DNA of 64,000 bases, from assembly GCA_038093975.1 (NCBI GenBank), contig JBBPTG010000092.1, positions 42,031-106,030 of the forward strand. Reading direction: 5' to 3'. Positions 61,687 through 64,000 of the stretch are shown here, piece after piece. The notes beneath the pieces were generated by a model. That model saw nothing but the letters and a program-made list of their open reading frames with translations. It ran no database searches and was not told where the DNA came from. Source of the DNA: Chalciporus piperatus (taxonomy: Eukaryota > Basidiomycota > Agaricomycetes > Boletales > Boletaceae). Position numbers and translations under genes: made by a program. How positions within the stretch are numbered: position 1 is the stretch's first letter; each line of letters opens with the position of its first letter.

Positions 61687-62307
61687 ATGGTGGATTCAAC
61701 TGACCTGTTGTATATATCTTTCTGTTGTTGTAAACTAGCTTCGAGTTTACACGATAATGTACATTCTGTCTGTTTGCTGTTATGAGTACGGACGTTGTAA
61801 CTTGTCCACTGAGAGCAGACTAAGAGCGCGGACAGCGAGGGGTAGAAACCTTGTTGGCGTCAGACCGTGTGCAAAAATGCCCCGACGAAACAGCATGGCA
61901 GGAATGTCTGTGGTTAACACTGTGGGAAGTACAATAAATGAATATCGATGAATCTGTACAGGTAATTTCAAGTATCTAATCAATTAATTGTAGTGTCCGA
62001 ACATTGAATTTTAGTCATTCACATGCTCACTGATTTGCGCAAATGATAAGTGAATGTCGTCGAGCGATTCCCCGTTTTCCAGTGTTACAAAGATATGAAG
62101 ATTTATTGTCAAATCAACTGATTTGAACAGCAGCAGTAGCGCTGTATATGAGTGATGAATCACCTAGATATCATTTGCTCGCACCACCAAAGATCAATGA
62201 CACATAAAAATGGATTTCGTCGCACGGCATGGTTAATTGATACACTGGAAGAATGATATATACACATCGAGTGGGCAGACAGGAAGTGTGAATGACGGTG
62301 TCACTCA

Positions 62308-62413
62308 TGTTGGAAGGGAATGTAGATCGCCGGGTCGGCGACGCGATGTTACTGATGCTTGTATTGTGTTGGAAGGGAATGAAGGTTGCCGGCGATGTTA
62401 CCGATGCTTGTAT
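62308..62413. repeat. imperfect tandem repeat, two units of about 47-57 nt
   Basis: Each unit runs from TGTTGGAAGGGAATG through CGATGTTAC(T/C)GATGCTTGTAT. The second unit lacks about 10 nt from the middle. Confidence 0.75.
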
Positions 62414-62455
62414 CGAAGGGGAACGAGTGGAAGAGTAGATATGTTGGTGCGAAGC

Positions 62456-62500
62456 TGTATCTCCTGTCGATGTATCTCCTGTCGATGTATCTCCTGTCGA
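62456..62500. repeat. 15-nt tandem repeat, three perfect copies
   Basis: The unit TGTATCTCCTGTCGA is repeated exactly three times and ends at the stop codon side of the RTC4-like gene. Confidence 0.85.
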
Positions 62501-63959
62501 CTAAGACGTCCCGCGGATAGGACGCTTCCCGTTTGAACGAGAGGGTTTTTTCTGCACACTTGAGCTGTTCGCCATGGTGGTAGAAACTGTCAGATCTTCT
62601 GGGAGGTGGGGCGATTCCGAGGTTTGCGCGGGTTCCGCTTGAGGTTCTGCTCGAGTTCTAGTGACACGCTTGCTCCGCGGGGCCTTTGTTCGTGCGCGTT
62701 TCGAACTACCGGTGGTTGGTGACGATGGCGAGTCTTCTGGACGGGAGGGCGTGTCGCTGATAGTTGTCAGTACGGGCTGCCCGAGTGATGGGTTAGGCTC
62801 TAAACCGCGTTGTGTTTGAATAGCCCTGATTGACTTCAACGCATCCTCAACTTCTCTATCTTCCTCCCCATCTTCATATCCTTGAAGCACAGCCCCGTTG
62901 TCACTGCTCGCGATCATCATTTGATAGGCCAGCCTCGCGTCGCACTTCAAGTCCTGGGAAATGAGCTGAGAAGCGACAAATGGAACGAGGAAGTAGCGCG
63001 TGAAACGATTCAAACTGAGCGGACTGATTGTGTTATCAGGTGGATCAACGATGCCGACTAATTGAACCAGCGTGGCCTCGATGATAAGTGATCCTTTCGC
63101 CCCATAGCTACCGTGCAAAGACTCATATCAACTTTCAGTAACCACGATCGTAGCGGCGAGTACTTACTAGCCAGGCCGCGCATTTTTAAATACTACCATT
63201 GGTGCAGAGTCACTGCGGCCTAACTTCTGGTAGTCCCGCCCGAGCCCTGCGTCTTGCAAGTCGTCCAGGAATCGTTCGTGAACAACGTTCTGTGCTCGCG
63301 CGGGAGGATTATAGATGAGGTCGAGGATCCCGTTCTTCATTGCCAGTATACGAGGAGGTAACTCTGCCCAAGCAAATGTTGTAGGCCATCCCCATTGACG
63401 CGACTCCTTCAGGTGCTCAGCACGCGCGAGAACACTGTGAAGTATTCTGCAAATGTCAAAGGAGAGCAAAGTGAATTGCATAGAGTCACGACCGCGCTCA
63501 CGAATGATCGTTTCGGCACGGTGGATAAAGTCAGCGAGGACTTTGGGACGATCCGCGGGGATGAGATCACAACATCCATCACGAGGGCATGTGGTGAGCA
63601 CATCCGACATATCTTCCATACCGATGAGTCTATCCAACTCCACCGATTCTTGCCGGCGTGCGTCCTGAGCACTGGCTTCCGCTCGCCGTGGCCGCGACTT
63701 GCTTGCAATGGATACGGGGGCGGATACAGGATCCTGCATTGGTGTCAGTTCTTGGTCAATGTAAGTTTGTGGCTTACTTACTTCCTTGATGGCATCATTC
63801 CCCGGCTGTGGTTTGTTATCGTTGGACTGCTCGTGTATGATTTGTCAGTTCCGATCCGAATCATCTCCCTTAATGATAATGACATACTTTTTGGCGGGCA
63901 GGAGTGGCGGTGGCCTTGGTGTTAACCTCTTGGCGGGCCCGCTTCGGAGGTAGGGGATC
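62501..63959 (-). CDS. RTC4-like domain protein (5' end uncertain, may continue past window)
   Basis: Exons 63888-63959, 63782-63826, 63168-63733 and 62501-63107 join in frame. The central part resembles the RTC4-like domain (restriction of telomere capping 4), with WGWPTTFAWAELPPRILAMK, YGAKGSLIIEATLVQLVG, ISPLSLNRFTRYFLVPFVAS and LAYQMMIASSDNGAVLQG. Family function in yeast is only genetically linked to telomere capping. Upstream exons are basic and low-complexity (PPKRARQEVNTKA, SKSRPRRAEAS). The C-terminal tail is rich in Ser, Pro and basic residues (KRARTKAPRSKRVTRTRAE). The first listed exon follows an acceptor-like sequence, so earlier exons probably lie outside the window; an ATG overlapping that acceptor could instead start the protein. 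The family call is moderate. Confidence 0.6.
63729..63756. repeat. 28-bp direct repeat, copy 1
   Basis: This spans an intron 3' end and the first bases of the next exon in the RTC4-like gene. It matches copy 2 at 63955-63982 with one mismatch. Confidence 0.85.
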
Positions 63960-63982
63960 CTGCATTGGCGTCAGTTCTTGGT
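63955..63982. repeat. 28-bp direct repeat, copy 2
   Basis: The same sequence as 63729-63756 with one mismatch, again across a splice acceptor. The spacing is 226 bp. Confidence 0.85.
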
Positions 63983-64000
63983 TGTTCTAAGCCCGCAGCT

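Larger units (their letters stand above)
61687..62500. other. intergenic, 814 bp, convergent 3' ends with minisatellites
   Basis: An AT-rich region between the F-box stop and the RTC4-like stop. It holds two small tandem repeats listed separately. No gene is supported. Confidence 0.5.

Overview
The window is nuclear DNA of a filamentous basidiomycete, most likely Agaricomycotina. Genes are dense and split by many introns of about 48-70 nt with GT..AG borders. The gene set includes a STE12 factor carrying C2H2 fingers, SRP9, an F-box/LRR protein, a fungal BTB protein, a heme-thiolate peroxidase and a GH78 enzyme. I did not try to name a species. About 25 protein genes are supported. Most coordinates below are whole genes from start codon to stop codon, introns included; where I could follow reading frame and splice sites through every junction, the protein length is given.

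Layout. 1-9.9 kb, minus strand: a SHPRH-like SNF2 ATPase (cut by the left edge), an OTUD3-like deubiquitinase and the peroxisomal AAA ATPase PEX1. 10.3-13.8 kb, plus: a small unknown protein and a GMC oxidoreductase. 14.3-18.6 kb, minus: a secreted GH78 enzyme and an F-box protein. 19.3-23.0 kb, plus: the GPI ethanolamine-phosphate transferase MCD4. 23.8-27.2 kb, minus: cofilin, a heme-thiolate peroxidase and the mitochondrial 2-oxodicarboxylate carrier ODC1. 27.4-30.5 kb, plus: SRP9 and the ESCRT-II subunit VPS36. 30.5-33.7 kb is gene-poor. 33.7-38.7 kb, plus: STE12 and the mitochondrial FMP46-like protein. 39.0-39.7 kb, minus: a single-pass membrane protein. 40.5-45.5 kb, plus: an Msb1/Mug8-domain protein with a very long acidic repeat tail. 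45.8-53.9 kb, minus: glycogen phosphorylase, a BTB protein and the rRNA-processing factor MRD1. 54.0-57.5 kb, plus: prefoldin subunit 3 and an MFS transporter, followed by a decayed sugar-transporter fragment. 59.9-61.7 kb, plus: a second F-box protein. 62.5-64.0 kb, minus: an RTC4-like protein that probably continues past the right edge.

The genes are mostly conserved housekeeping functions (peroxisome import, GPI anchors, SRP, ESCRT, actin, ribosome biogenesis, tubulin/actin folding, glycogen use) with some accessory genes (GMC, GH78, peroxidase, F-box, BTB, transporters). They do not form one pathway. No secondary-metabolite cluster, CRISPR array, intact transposon or convincing tRNA was seen. 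The points most worth a second look are a lost zinc ligand in the STE12 second finger, the acidic repeat tail of the Msb1-like protein together with a spliced upstream ORF that overlaps its start codon, micro-exons of 3, 14 and 17 nt, a candidate GC-AG intron, a transporter pseudogene and a duplicated splice-acceptor segment in the RTC4-like gene. I found no clear evidence of an undescribed multi-gene system.
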